Assembly (NCBI GenBank): GCA_963836425.1
Contig: CAWIJJ010000017.1
Span: 558,001-622,000, forward strand
Direction: 5' to 3'
Source of the DNA: CAWIJJ01 sp963836425
Lineage (GTDB): Bacteria; Acidobacteriota; Terriglobia; Bryobacterales; Bryobacteraceae
DNA: 64,000 nucleotides
Position 1 is the first letter of the stretch, and each line of letters begins with the position of its first letter. Shown piece by piece: positions 32,933 through 42,469 of the stretch. The notes below the pieces were generated by a model. That model had not been told where the DNA came from. It saw nothing but the letters and a program-made list of their open reading frames with translations, and ran no database searches. The translations under genes and the position numbers were made by a program.

Positions 32933-35335
32933 TTGGCGAAGCCAGCCAGGGTGCTGGGTTGTTGTCTTTTGCTTCTCCCGCTCGTCGGCTCCGTGCCGAA
33001 ACGGGGTGAACAGGCTCGACCTCCAGCCGCGAACTCCGCGACTCTAAAGGTGTTACAGAAACGATACAGCCAGACGGTGGAACTGTTTCGCGCCGGCCGT
33101 TACAACGAAGCCCTTAAGCGCTATGCGGAAATCCGCGCGCAGGCAGGACTTGCCGGTTACATGGACCTGTCTGCCCGCGCCTTGGGCAACCAGGGCGGCT
33201 GCGAATTCGCTTTGCACCGATACCGGCAGGCGCTCGAACTTTTTCTCCAAGCCCACCAATTAGCCCAAGCCGCAGGCGACACGAGTGCAGCGGCCGCCTT
33301 CGATGCCAACATCGGTTCGCTTTATGCGCAAATGGGCGAACTGGACGCGGCGGTCCAATGGCTTCAACGCGGGGTGGACCGAATGCGCGGCAATGATCGC
33401 GCCCACCACCTTTCCGAAGCGCAGATAGAAATGGCATCGCTGCGGGCGCGGCAGAACCGCTGGGCGGACGCCATACCGTTGTTTCAAGCGGGACTCGCAG
33501 GCGCGGACCGCGACGGAAACATCGCCCTGCTGGCAAAGGGATACCAACGGCTCGGCGAAGAGCGTTTGCGGCAGGGCGACCTGGAAAGTGCCGAGACGGC
33601 GCTGCTTGAAGCGTACCGGGTTCGCAAAGAAAATCACCTTCCGCTCGAGGGCTCCTACTGCTACCTGGGAAAACTGAGATTGGAGCAAAAGGACTACGTT
33701 TCCGCATCCGCCCTTATGGACCTGGCCGCCGAGTCCGTTGGCAAAACGCCCGGCAGCCTGCCGGTTTGGGATGTATACCTGACCCGCGGCCGCATCCGAC
33801 TGGCGCAGAACCGGTTGCGGGAAGCGCTGGACGACCTGCGCATTGCGCGGCGGTTCGCCAACGCCTGGCGATGGTCGCTGCCGGCGGACGATACCAGCCG
33901 GATTGGAGCGGAGAGCCAGACCCTGGCGCAAGTTTACGACGCCGTGGTGGAATCGGCGAACCGCCTGTACGAAGAGACTGGGGACCGGGCGCTCATCCTG
34001 GAATCGTTCGAGGCCGCGGAAGAAAACCGCGCCAACAGCCTGCGGGCTCTGGTCCAATCCTCGAAATCCGCGGAACGCGAATTGCCGCCGGATTATTGGG
34101 AAGCGGTGGCCCGCCTGCAGCGCGCCGAACTCCTGGCGCTTCGTGACGGCAACCGCGCCGCCAGGGGTGAATTGAGCGCGGCACGTGCCTGGCTGGTCCG
34201 CCTGGATGCAGCCTATGTTCCCGCCGCAAAACCTTTGCCCGCCGATTTGGGACCCCGCGCCATGGCGAGGCTTGACGGCGGCACGGCGCTGCTGGCCTTT
34301 CACCTGGGAAGAAGTTCTTCGTGGCTTTGGGCACTGGAGCGGGGACACATCGAATTACACAGGTTGCCAAGCGAATCTGCGATCCGGCAGGAAATTGAAG
34401 CCTTGAGTGATGCAGTGCTCCGCGATTCCGGTGAAATCGAGGCGACCGGCGCCCGCCTTTATGACACGCTGCTCGGATCGTTGCCGCAGGCGATCCGCCG
34501 GAAAGAAAGATGGTTGCTGGCTCTCGACACCTCACTGTTCGAGGCGCCATTCGCGGTCATGGTTGACAAAGAGGGAGGAAGCGCGCGCTACCTCATCGAG
34601 AAGCACGTCCTTGCGGTGGTGCCGGGCGTCGGGTACTGGCTGGATGTTCAGTCCGGCCCGCCGGCGCCTTCCGGCACCGGGTTCCTTGCTGTAGGCGACC
34701 CGGTTTATAACCTTGCCGACTCCCGCCTGCCGGCTCAGCTTCGTGGAATGTCCGCACCGCGCCTGCCGTTGCCCAGACTGGTGGGGAGCGGCGCCGAGAT
34801 CGAGTCCTGCGCCCGCTCCTGGAGTGGGCCGGCGGTGCTTCTGACGGGTAGAGAGGCCTCACGGTCCAGGCTGCTGGCGGAACTTCTGAAGAATCCCTCC
34901 GTGGTCCACTTTGCGACCCATTTTCTCAAATCGCCGGGGGAGCCCCCGTCCGGCCTGATTGCCCTTTCCCTGACGCAAGGCGGGGAGCCCGAACTGGTTT
35001 CAGGCACTGACATCGCGCATTGGAAAACAGGAGCGAGGCTGGTGGTGCTCAGCGGCTGTCAGTCAGCGGGAAGCGCCGCGATTGCAGGAACGGGCCTGCT
35101 TGGGCTGACGCGGTCGTGGCTGATCGCCGGCGCACGCGCGGTGATCGGGAGCCGTTGGGCCACTCCGGACGAAGAGGGGACCACGTTCGCCCTTCTCTAC
35201 CGCAATTTGAGCCGCCAGCCGCAAACCGATCCGGCCAGCGCCCTTCGCGAGGCTCAGCTTCAACTCCTCCGTTCGGGCGATTTCCGGTCGCACCCCCGCT
35301 TTTGGGGAGCCTATTTCGCCATGGGGGGCGCATGA
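32933..35335 (+). CDS. exported TPR-CHAT protease
   Basis: Protein of 800 residues. A hydrophobic N-terminus (VLGCCLLLLPLVGS) suggests export or membrane anchoring. Tetratricopeptide repeats fill about residues 45-310 (LFRAGRYNEALKRYAEIRAQ, DANIGSLYAQMGELDAAVQW). The C-terminal CHAT domain (about 560-800) has the caspase-like dyad His663 in VVHFATH and Cys709 in LSGCQSAG, plus the typical ending FWGAYFAMGG. TTG start with AGGAG six bases upstream. Its stop overlaps the ATG of an ECF sigma gene, followed by an anti-sigma factor, so it probably senses or relays a signal to that sigma factor, perhaps by cleaving the anti-sigma. Substrate not shown. Confidence 0.88.
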   Translation: MAKPARVLGCCLLLLPLVGSVPKRGEQARPPAANSATLKVLQKRYSQTVELFRAGRYNEALKRYAEIRAQAGLAGYMDLSARALGNQGGCEFALHRYRQALELFLQAHQLAQAAGDTSAAAAFDANIGSLYAQMGELDAAVQWLQRGVDRMRGNDRAHHLSEAQIEMASLRARQNRWADAIPLFQAGLAGADRDGNIALLAKGYQRLGEERLRQGDLESAETALLEAYRVRKENHLPLEGSYCYLGKLRLEQKDYVSASALMDLAAESVGKTPGSLPVWDVYLTRGRIRLAQNRLREALDDLRIARRFANAWRWSLPADDTSRIGAESQTLAQVYDAVVESANRLYEETGDRALILESFEAAEENRANSLRALVQSSKSAERELPPDYWEAVARLQRAELLALRDGNRAARGELSAARAWLVRLDAAYVPAAKPLPADLGPRAMARLDGGTALLAFHLGRSSSWLWALERGHIELHRLPSESAIRQEIEALSDAVLRDSGEIEATGARLYDTLLGSLPQAIRRKERWLLALDTSLFEAPFAVMVDKEGGSARYLIEKHVLAVVPGVGYWLDVQSGPPAPSGTGFLAVGDPVYNLADSRLPAQLRGMSAPRLPLPRLVGSGAEIESCARSWSGPAVLLTGREASRSRLLAELLKNPSVVHFATHFLKSPGEPPSGLIALSLTQGGEPELVSGTDIAHWKTGARLVVLSGCQSAGSAAIAGTGLLGLTRSWLIAGARAVIGSRWATPDEEGTTFALLYRNLSRQPQTDPASALREAQLQLLRSGDFRSHPRFWGAYFAMGGA

Positions 35336-35952
35336 ATTCGGAATTAAATGCGAATCCCGACTCCACTCCCTCCATCATCGAGCCCTCCTGGTCGGTGCTG
35401 GTAGAGCGCATCCGTACTGGAGATCCCGCCGGGATGGAGGAATTGTACAAGCTCTTTTCCCAAGGGATTCGATTCTACATTTATCGCCAGTTGGGATCGC
35501 ACGATTTGGACGATAAGGTGCATGACGCGTTCCTCATCATCGCCCAAGCCATTCAACGTGGTGAACTTCGCGAGCCGGAGCGGCTCATGGGCTACGTACG
35601 GACTATCGTGCGGCGCCAGATTGCCGGACACATCGGGACGGCCATGCAGACGCGTCGCCGGCAAAGCGATCTCGACCACTGCCTGCCTGTGGCAGACAAT
35701 GGACCATCGCCGGAGCGCCGCCTGATCGAGCGGCAGAACTTCGACCTGGCAATGCGGATTCTCAAGAGCCTCAACAGCCGGGATCGGGAAGTACTCACCC
35801 GCTTCTACCTCCAGGAGCAGGATCACGACCAGATTTGCCGCGAGATGAACCTCACGGACACGCAATTCCGCTTGATCAAATCGCGCGCAAAAGCACGTTT
35901 CGGCGAGCTTGGCAAGAGCCGACTGGCCCGCCGGAAGGGCTTCAGGGCCTGA
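35332..35952 (+). CDS. ECF-type sigma factor coupled to CHAT gene
   Basis: Sigma-70 family protein of 206 residues. Region 2 lies at about 20-90 (ELYKLFSQGIRFYIYRQLG, DKVHDAFLIIAQAI, RLMGYVRTIVRRQIA) and region 4 at about 140-195 (NSRDREVLTRFYLQEQDHDQ, EMNLTDTQFRLIKSRAKARF). The ATG at 35332 overlaps the CHAT stop (ATGA). A longer frame from 35020 runs inside the CHAT gene and is not used. The next gene is a zf-HC2 anti-sigma factor. Confidence 0.87.
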   Translation: MNSELNANPDSTPSIIEPSWSVLVERIRTGDPAGMEELYKLFSQGIRFYIYRQLGSHDLDDKVHDAFLIIAQAIQRGELREPERLMGYVRTIVRRQIAGHIGTAMQTRRRQSDLDHCLPVADNGPSPERRLIERQNFDLAMRILKSLNSRDREVLTRFYLQEQDHDQICREMNLTDTQFRLIKSRAKARFGELGKSRLARRKGFRA

Positions 35953-36037
35953 CGGCCGGCGATTTCCTGAGACTTTTCCGAACCTGGGCGAACCCTTTCA
36001 TTTGAGAACGATCTGGTCGACAATAAACGTTCTGGCT

Positions 36038-36631
36038 ATGGGACCTGGAGCGGATTGCCATTTTAACGACGAAGAACTCGAAAGCTATTCTTTGGGCAAA
36101 ATTTCCGGAAATCACCTGGCCCGCCTGGAAGACCATCTGTTGTTGTGTAGCACGTGCCAAAAGCGTGTGGAGGAGTCTGACGCGTACGTTCACGCGATCC
36201 GCAGCGCCGCGGCCGAGTTTCAGTCGCAATTAAAACCGTCCTGGCGCTTTCAATTTTCCTGGCGCCCGGCGCTGGTCTTCGCGATGGTGGTGCTGGTGGT
36301 AGGCGTGATGATAGTCCCCAGGGGCGGACACTCCGGAGGGGGTGCGACTCCCGTGGCGGTAAGCTTGCAGGCTTTACGGGGCCCGGCGGTCTCGGCAGAG
36401 GCCCCTGCGGGAAGAGCCTTGCTCCTGGCGCCGGATGTCTCCGGTCTTCACGAATCCGGCGTTATGCGAATCGAACTCGTCACGGCCGCGGGGCAACCAG
36501 TGTGGACGGGACAAGCCTCGGGGCCGCAGCCCAAAACGGAAGCTCCGCCTCTCCGCGGGGGACAATATTTCATCCGGTTGTACTCGCCGTCAGGAGAGTT
36601 GCTGAGGGAATTCGGGCTTTCCGTTCGCTGA
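36038..36631 (+). CDS. zf-HC2 anti-sigma-like membrane protein
   Basis: Protein of about 197 residues. The zinc motif H33, C37, C40 (DHLLLCSTC) is intact, followed by one membrane helix near 69-88 (RPALVFAMVVLVVGVMIV) and a C-terminal beta-rich domain (RIELVTAAGQPVWTG, GGQYFIRLYSPSGELL) that would face the periplasm, where an exported CHAT protease could reach it. The start is uncertain: ATG at 36038 is used; a TTG at 36002 would add 12 residues. It follows the sigma gene by about 85 bases and is its likely inhibitor. Confidence 0.8.
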   Translation: MGPGADCHFNDEELESYSLGKISGNHLARLEDHLLLCSTCQKRVEESDAYVHAIRSAAAEFQSQLKPSWRFQFSWRPALVFAMVVLVVGVMIVPRGGHSGGGATPVAVSLQALRGPAVSAEAPAGRALLLAPDVSGLHESGVMRIELVTAAGQPVWTGQASGPQPKTEAPPLRGGQYFIRLYSPSGELLREFGLSVR

Positions 36632-36636
36632 AGCGG

Positions 36637-37296
36637 TTAGAAAACCCGACGTTTCAAGCGCTCCACCGTGAATTTCGCCGTATCCGCCACCGCCATCACA
36701 GCCATTACTCCCGCCTGAACCGGGTCCGTGACAACCAGGTCGGCAGCATCGGGAACGCTGCCCGCCATGTTGAGGCTGATTACCAGCAGGCCCTGTCTGC
36801 GGACCTCCCGGACCGCAACTTCGATGTCTCCGCCCATCAGTGCGCCGGCCAGGACGAGCGCCTTGGCGCGCGGCAGGCGGGCGACGGCGCGGACAGCGTC
36901 GGCCAATTTCTGCTCGCCCACCAGCGGAATCGTGTCTACCGAAATGCGCTCGCCGCGAATGTTGTGCCGGTCGGCCTCGGAAACCGCGCCGATCGCCACC
37001 TGCCCCACCTGGGCGCCACCCCCCATAATGATGATGCGCTTGCCGTAGATCATCTGAAAGGTCTGCACCAGTTCCACCTGGCGAACGATGTCGAGCCCGC
37101 GCAGTTCTTCCACCAGCGCTTCGTGCCCCCCAGGCACTACCACTTCGAAGTAGGTGCGCGCCCGGTCCGGCAGATTTTCCAGAATATCGATACTGGTGAT
37201 ATCGCCCTCATGGCGTGCGATGACGCCCGTAAGCTGATGCAGCACGCCGGTCTGTCCCACGGCGTGGATGACCAGGCCGATCGTCCGGATCTCCAT
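36637..37296 (-). CDS. ACT-domain protein, DUF5612-like
   Basis: Protein of 219 residues. The N-terminal 75 residues form an ACT domain (HAVGQTGVLHQLTGVIARHE, GDITSIDILEN). The remainder (KRIIIMGGGAQVGQVAIGAV, ISVDTIPLVGE, KALVLAGALMGGDIEVAV) resembles DUF5612, a conserved region best known from archaeal methanogen-type proteins, with a nucleotide-binding-like GGGAQVGQ loop. Function unknown; ACT domains usually bind amino acids. Converges with the anti-sigma gene, five bases apart, and is divergent from the transglutaminase gene. Confidence 0.7.
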   Translation of the reverse strand: MEIRTIGLVIHAVGQTGVLHQLTGVIARHEGDITSIDILENLPDRARTYFEVVVPGGHEALVEELRGLDIVRQVELVQTFQMIYGKRIIIMGGGAQVGQVAIGAVSEADRHNIRGERISVDTIPLVGEQKLADAVRAVARLPRAKALVLAGALMGGDIEVAVREVRRQGLLVISLNMAGSVPDAADLVVTDPVQAGVMAVMAVADTAKFTVERLKRRVF

Positions 37297-37338
37297 CGCT
37301 CTCCAGTTTAGCCCGCCGGGCCGCTGTAGAATGGAATC

Positions 37339-39465
37339 ATGCCGCGTTCAGGCGCGAGCGCCGCAGTCTCCGTGGAGCGCTTCTTCGAGTTTTCACTGCT
37401 GGGGCTCGTCGCCAGCGGATACCTTGCAGTCGCGGGCTCCGGATACCTCGACGTCCCAACTATCGCGCTCACTGCCGCCGGTCTGCTGCTGCGCGGGCTG
37501 ATGATCTACGGCGTGGTCCGGCTGGAGATCTCCGAGCGGGCCTCCACTCTGGCCACCCTGATCTACTCCGGCTTTTATCTGTTTGATTACATGGTGCTTT
37601 CGCGCGACTTCCTGTCGGCCACCGTTCACCTGGTGTTTTTCCTGGCTGTGATGAAGATTCTCACGGCGCGCACCAATCGCGATCATCTGTACACGGCGGT
37701 GATCGCATTTCTGGAACTGGTGGCGGCCGCGATACTCTCGATCAACTTCAACTTCTTCGTTTTTCTCATGCTTTACCTGCTGTTCGCCATGGCGGCCTTG
37801 ACGAGCGGCGAAATCCGGCGTTCCATGATCCGCTCGCCGGCCACCGCGCGCAGCGGATTGCGCCGCTTCCACCCGCGTTTGGCCGCCCTTTCGTTGAGTA
37901 TCACTGCCGGCATCCTGATTCTGACCGGCGGACTGTTCTTTGTCCTGCCCCGCACCGCCGACGCGGCGTTCGCGCGCCTCATCCCCCAGCGTTTCCACCT
38001 GCCCGGCTTTTCCAACCAGCTCAACCTGGGTGAATTTGGCGAGTTGAAGACGACCTCCCGGCCGATGATGCACATCCGTGTCTGGGGCGAAGCGCCGCCG
38101 GGCTTGAAGTGGCGAGGCGGCGCGCTGCTGGAATTCGACGGCCACCGCTGGTCCAATTCGCGCCAACCACCGGAGCGGGTGCAAGTGGTAAATGGGGAAG
38201 CGGCGCTGATTCCCGCCGGCAAGCGGCTATTCGGCCGGCACCTCAATTACGACGTCTCTTACGATGAACTCGATACCGACGCGCTGTTCTTCGCCGGCGT
38301 GCCCGAATCCATCCGGGTGCAGCGATTGTCGGTGATGCGCGGCGTGGGCAACACGTATCGGATCGGCCAGTCCCCCGACCGGGCATTCCGGTATGGCGCA
38401 TATAGCCGCCTCGACGATCCGCCCGAATCGGCGCTGCCTCCCTCCCCGGCCCCGGTTCTGTCGCTGGCGGAGCGGGAGCGCGCGCTGCAACTACCGCAAC
38501 TCGACCCGCGAATTCCTGAGCTGGCGCGGGAGGCGGCAGGCGAAACGGTGTCGGATCTGATGCGTGCGCGCAAGCTCGAAGCTTTTCTGCGGACACGCTA
38601 CACCTACACCCTCAGGCTGCCCAGCCACCCCATCAGCGACCCCCTGGCTTACTTCCTGTTTACGCGCAAACAGGGACACTGCGAGTACTTCGCCTCGGCC
38701 ATGGCGGTGATGCTGCGGACGCTAGGGATTCCGTCGCGCATGGCTACCGGATTCCAGAGCGGCGTCTACAACCCCATGACGGAACTGTGGCTGGTGCGCG
38801 CTTCCGACGCGCATACCTGGGTGGAGGCCTGGATCGGCGGCTACGGATGGATGACGTTCGATCCCACCCCGCCCGATCCGAATCCACCGGGAGTGGCGCT
38901 GCTCACCAAGCTCGGCTTGTACCTGGATGCGGCCGAAACGTTTTGGCAGCAATGGGTGGTGGGTTACGATGCCGGCCAGCAAGGCTCGCTGGCCGACCGT
39001 CTTGGGCAGGGCGCTTTGCGCACGGGAATGGAATGGTTCGATTCGATGTCTTTGCTCGACAGGGGCTGGCAGAAGCGAGCGGCGGGCTGGTTTCAGCGCT
39101 CGTGGCAGGGGCTGGCTATGCTGACCGGGCTGGGGCTCGCCATCTGGCTATTCGGGCCGCCTCTGCTGCGCCTGCTACGGATCAGGCATCGGGTGGAGCG
39201 GGTCCGGCGCGGTAAGGCGAGTGTGGCCGACGCCACCCTGCTGTATGGCCGGATGTTGCGTGTGTTGAAGCGGCACGGCTATCAGAAACCGGTTTGGTTC
39301 ACGCCGGAAGAGTTCGCTGCATCGCTCACCGGCACGCACCTGGCGCAGCCGGTGCTCGAGTTTACTGCCGCCTATAACGCGTTGCGTTTCGGCGGGCGCA
39401 CGGAGGTGGCACCGCGCCTTTCCTCCCTGCTGGATCTATTGGAACGGCGGGACCGCCGTCCGTGA
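37339..39465 (+). CDS. transglutaminase-like membrane protein (DUF3488/TgpA type)
   Basis: Protein of 708 residues. Six N-terminal membrane helices (about 20-215, DUF3488) precede an extracytoplasmic transglutaminase-like domain whose triad is Cys448 (GHCEYFAS), His492 (DAHTWVEAW) and Asp508 (FDPTPP). One more helix (about 593-612) leads to a cytoplasmic DUF4129-like tail. TgpA-type proteins usually sit next to MoxR ATPase and DUF58 genes; neither is adjacent here. Stop overlaps the next start (GTGA). Confidence 0.9.
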   Translation: MPRSGASAAVSVERFFEFSLLGLVASGYLAVAGSGYLDVPTIALTAAGLLLRGLMIYGVVRLEISERASTLATLIYSGFYLFDYMVLSRDFLSATVHLVFFLAVMKILTARTNRDHLYTAVIAFLELVAAAILSINFNFFVFLMLYLLFAMAALTSGEIRRSMIRSPATARSGLRRFHPRLAALSLSITAGILILTGGLFFVLPRTADAAFARLIPQRFHLPGFSNQLNLGEFGELKTTSRPMMHIRVWGEAPPGLKWRGGALLEFDGHRWSNSRQPPERVQVVNGEAALIPAGKRLFGRHLNYDVSYDELDTDALFFAGVPESIRVQRLSVMRGVGNTYRIGQSPDRAFRYGAYSRLDDPPESALPPSPAPVLSLAERERALQLPQLDPRIPELAREAAGETVSDLMRARKLEAFLRTRYTYTLRLPSHPISDPLAYFLFTRKQGHCEYFASAMAVMLRTLGIPSRMATGFQSGVYNPMTELWLVRASDAHTWVEAWIGGYGWMTFDPTPPDPNPPGVALLTKLGLYLDAAETFWQQWVVGYDAGQQGSLADRLGQGALRTGMEWFDSMSLLDRGWQKRAAGWFQRSWQGLAMLTGLGLAIWLFGPPLLRLLRIRHRVERVRRGKASVADATLLYGRMLRVLKRHGYQKPVWFTPEEFAASLTGTHLAQPVLEFTAAYNALRFGGRTEVAPRLSSLLDLLERRDRRP

Positions 39466-41336
39466 CCCCGGAAGAGAACCAACGGCTGGAGGCGCTGGAG
39501 AGCAGGCTGGCGGACGTGGAGAGCCGTCTCGCCAAGGTGGAAGGCCGGCGCGCGCGCGCACCCAGGGCCGCTTCAGCCCGGCAGCGGCTGCCGCACCTCG
39601 AAGTGCGATTCGGCCTTAACTGGCTCAGCCGCATCGCTGCCGTCACGGTGGTGCTGGCCCTGGCGTTCTTCTTCGAGTACGCGTTCGAGAACCGATGGAT
39701 CACTGAACTTGGGCGGGTGGGACTGGGGGCGGCATGCGGAACGGCCGCGCTGGCTCTCGGAGAGCGGGCGTGGCGCAAGCAGCAGAAAGCCTACGGGCAG
39801 GCGCTCACCGCAGCCGGGATCGCCTTCTTTTACCTTTCCGTCTGGGCCGCTTTCGCGCTGTATCACCTGCTGCCGGAGACTCCGGCCTTTGGATTGATGA
39901 TCCTGACGACGGCCGGCGCCGGCGCGCTGGCGGTGCGCTACGATGCCCCGGCGGCGGCGATTCTGGGACTGGGCGGCGGCTTCGCCACGCCGCTGTTGCT
40001 GGGCAGCGCGAATGACGCCTGGTTCGTGCTCGGCTACGGCACGGTGCTGGACATCTGCGCGATGCTGGCCGCGCGCGCGCGCCGGTGGCACTGGCTGGAG
40101 GCAATAGCCCTGGCCGGCACCGTGGTGCTATTCGGCAGCCAATGGCCCCGCAAGCCCGAATTCGGAATCTTCGTGGTGGCCTGGTACGGCCTGTTCTCCT
40201 CGAGCGAATCGAAGCCCGTCTTCGCCGCCACGCAGGTGCTGGCCGGAATGGGTCTTGCCGGCGCGATGTCGGCCGGACCGGGACGCCTGCTACTCTCGTG
40301 GGTCCTCGGTGCCGCGGGAGTGGTCCTGTCGGAGCGGCGTGGTTGGGCCGGCGGGGCGCTGGCGGCCTTTTCGGGCTTCTGGTTCGCCTGGTGGCTGTGG
40401 TTTGCTCAGGCTGCGGCGCCGGGGCTGGCGATTCCGCTGGCGGTGCTCACGCTGGCCTATTTGACGTTCCTGATCTGGCCCGTCCGGCTGGCGTACGCCG
40501 GGGAGCGGCAATTGGGCTGGCAGGAACTCACGGTGCTCGCCCTCAATGCCGTGATCTTCTTCGGAGCCTGCTACGGGCTGCGTCCATCGGGCGTGTTTGC
40601 GCTGGCCATTGCCGTGGTGCAGATGGCTGCGGCGCGTCTGCTCTGGCGGCGGGAGAGCCGCGGCGCGATGCTTTCCGCGGGAGCGGCGTGGGTGCTGCTG
40701 GTGCTGGCCGCGCCCATTCAACTGGCGGGGTACCGGGTCACCATGGCGTGGGCCGCGGAGGCCGCCGCGCTCGTCTGGATCGGCGTCCGCCTCAATAAGC
40801 GCCGGGTGTTCTGGGGGGCGGTGGGCGTCTTCGGACTGATGCTGCTGCGGCTGGCCTTCGTCGACAGTTGGATGTATGCGGGTCAAAACGGGTACGCGCT
40901 GCTCCTCAACGCGCGCTATCTAAGCTTTGTGGCGGCGGCGGTCGCGCTGTGGGCTTCGGCGTGGTGGGTGCGCACCGGGCGGACGGCCATGGCACTCTAT
41001 GTCTGCGGCCACGCGATCATGGTGTGGGGACTGGGGCTCGAGGCGGTCGGCTGGGCCGCGCGAACATCCACCGCGGGGAATTACGGGAGCAGCGCGAGTA
41101 CCGCCCTGTCGGTTGTGGCGGCGGCCTACGCCGTGGTGCTGGTTGGAGCCGGCGCCGCCCGGCAGCACACGGCCACCCGCATGCTGGGCATCGGCCTGAT
41201 CGGGCTGGTGGTGGTGAAGCTGTATCTCTACGACGTTTGGAGGCTGGCCGCCTTTTACCGCATGGCCGCCTTCGCTATCCTCGGAGTGCTGCTGCTGGCG
41301 GTATCTTTCCTGTACCGCGCGCGCACGGTGCGGTAG
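39462..41336 (+). CDS. DUF2339 polytopic membrane protein
   Basis: Protein of 624 residues. An N-terminal coiled coil (NQRLEALESRLADVESRLAK) precedes about 18-20 hydrophobic segments, as in the DUF2339 family (FGLNWLSRIAAVTVVLALAF, ILGLGGGFATPLLLGS). GTG start overlapping the stop of the transglutaminase gene by four bases, so both are made together. Function unknown; perhaps an envelope transporter. Confidence 0.87.
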   Translation: MTPEENQRLEALESRLADVESRLAKVEGRRARAPRAASARQRLPHLEVRFGLNWLSRIAAVTVVLALAFFFEYAFENRWITELGRVGLGAACGTAALALGERAWRKQQKAYGQALTAAGIAFFYLSVWAAFALYHLLPETPAFGLMILTTAGAGALAVRYDAPAAAILGLGGGFATPLLLGSANDAWFVLGYGTVLDICAMLAARARRWHWLEAIALAGTVVLFGSQWPRKPEFGIFVVAWYGLFSSSESKPVFAATQVLAGMGLAGAMSAGPGRLLLSWVLGAAGVVLSERRGWAGGALAAFSGFWFAWWLWFAQAAAPGLAIPLAVLTLAYLTFLIWPVRLAYAGERQLGWQELTVLALNAVIFFGACYGLRPSGVFALAIAVVQMAAARLLWRRESRGAMLSAGAAWVLLVLAAPIQLAGYRVTMAWAAEAAALVWIGVRLNKRRVFWGAVGVFGLMLLRLAFVDSWMYAGQNGYALLLNARYLSFVAAAVALWASAWWVRTGRTAMALYVCGHAIMVWGLGLEAVGWAARTSTAGNYGSSASTALSVVAAAYAVVLVGAGAARQHTATRMLGIGLIGLVVVKLYLYDVWRLAAFYRMAAFAILGVLLLAVSFLYRARTVR

Positions 41337-41345
41337 GATTCAGGA

Positions 41346-42464
41346 GTGAAACGCGCAATCGTTGCCGCCCTCTTGCTGCCGCTGCTGGCGGGGCAGACGG
41401 GGCGGCCGCGCGCCCGGGATATCGGCCTCGCTCCGGGCGTGTTCGCCCACGGAGAACTCAACGCCATCACGGACGTGGCCGGCGTTCGCGTGGGCCACAA
41501 GACGTTGATTGAAGGCGACAGCGTCCGCACCGGCGTCACCGCCATTCTGCCCGGCTCGTGGAACCTGTTCCAGGAGAAGGTGCCGGGAGCGGTGTTCGTC
41601 GGCAATGCGTTCGGCAAGCTGGCCGGGTCCACGCAGGTGGAGGAACTGGGAACGATTGAAGCGCCGATTATCCTCACCAATACGCTGAGCGTTGCGGCGG
41701 GTATCGAAGGAGTGATCGCATGGACCCTGGCCCAGCCGGGAAACGAGCGGGTGGTGTCCGTAAACGCCGTGGTAGGCGAAACCAACGACGGCGGCCTCAA
41801 CGACATCCGGGGCATGCACGTACGGCGCGAACACGTATTGGAGGCGATTGGCAGTGCGAAGGGCGGTCCGGTGCCCGAAGGCAGCGTGGGCGCGGGAACG
41901 GGAACGCAGTGCTACGGCTGGAAGGGCGGCATTGGAACAGCCTCGCGGATAGCGGGGCCGCGTTACGGCGGATACACGGTCGGGGTGCTGGTGCAGACCA
42001 ATTTCGGCGGCATTCTGACCATGGGGGGCGCACCGGTGGGTCGCGAGCTGGGCCGGGTGCCTTTCGCCGTTCCGGAAGCAGGCCGTGGAGACGGATCCTG
42101 CATGATCGTGGTCGCCACCGACGCGCCGCTGACGCCGAGGGATCTGCGCCGGCTGGCCGCCCGTGCCGTTTTCGGACTGGCGCGGACCGGCTCTTCGTAC
42201 AGCAACGGCAGCGGCGATTTCGCCATCGCCTTTTCTACGGCGCAGGGCATGCGGGTGCGGCATGGCAGCACGGCGCTGGTGAGGTACGAAGCGCTGCCGA
42301 CCGATGCCTTATCGCCGCTCTTCGAAATGGCGCTCGAAGCCACCGAAGAGGCGGTGTACAATTCCCTGCTCCAGGCCACGACCGTGAAATCCCGAATCGG
42401 AACCGCCGAGGCCATTCCGGTGGAACGGGTGAAGGAAATCCTGAGCAGGTACGGAATCCGGTAG
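41346..42464 (+). CDS. P1-family (DmpA-type) aminopeptidase, exported
   Basis: Self-processing N-terminal-nucleophile peptidase of 372 residues. A signal peptide (RAIVAALLLPLLAGQTG) is followed by NAITDVAGVRVGHKTL, the family's opening motif. The predicted autocleavage site is Gly-Ser251 in GRGDGSCMIVVATDAPL, matching Ser250 of Ochrobactrum DmpA. The product would be an L-aminopeptidase/D-esterase acting in the periplasm. Starts ten bases after the DUF2339 stop. Confidence 0.9.
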   Translation: MKRAIVAALLLPLLAGQTGRPRARDIGLAPGVFAHGELNAITDVAGVRVGHKTLIEGDSVRTGVTAILPGSWNLFQEKVPGAVFVGNAFGKLAGSTQVEELGTIEAPIILTNTLSVAAGIEGVIAWTLAQPGNERVVSVNAVVGETNDGGLNDIRGMHVRREHVLEAIGSAKGGPVPEGSVGAGTGTQCYGWKGGIGTASRIAGPRYGGYTVGVLVQTNFGGILTMGGAPVGRELGRVPFAVPEAGRGDGSCMIVVATDAPLTPRDLRRLAARAVFGLARTGSSYSNGSGDFAIAFSTAQGMRVRHGSTALVRYEALPTDALSPLFEMALEATEEAVYNSLLQATTVKSRIGTAEAIPVERVKEILSRYGIR

Positions 42465-42469
42465 GGTTG

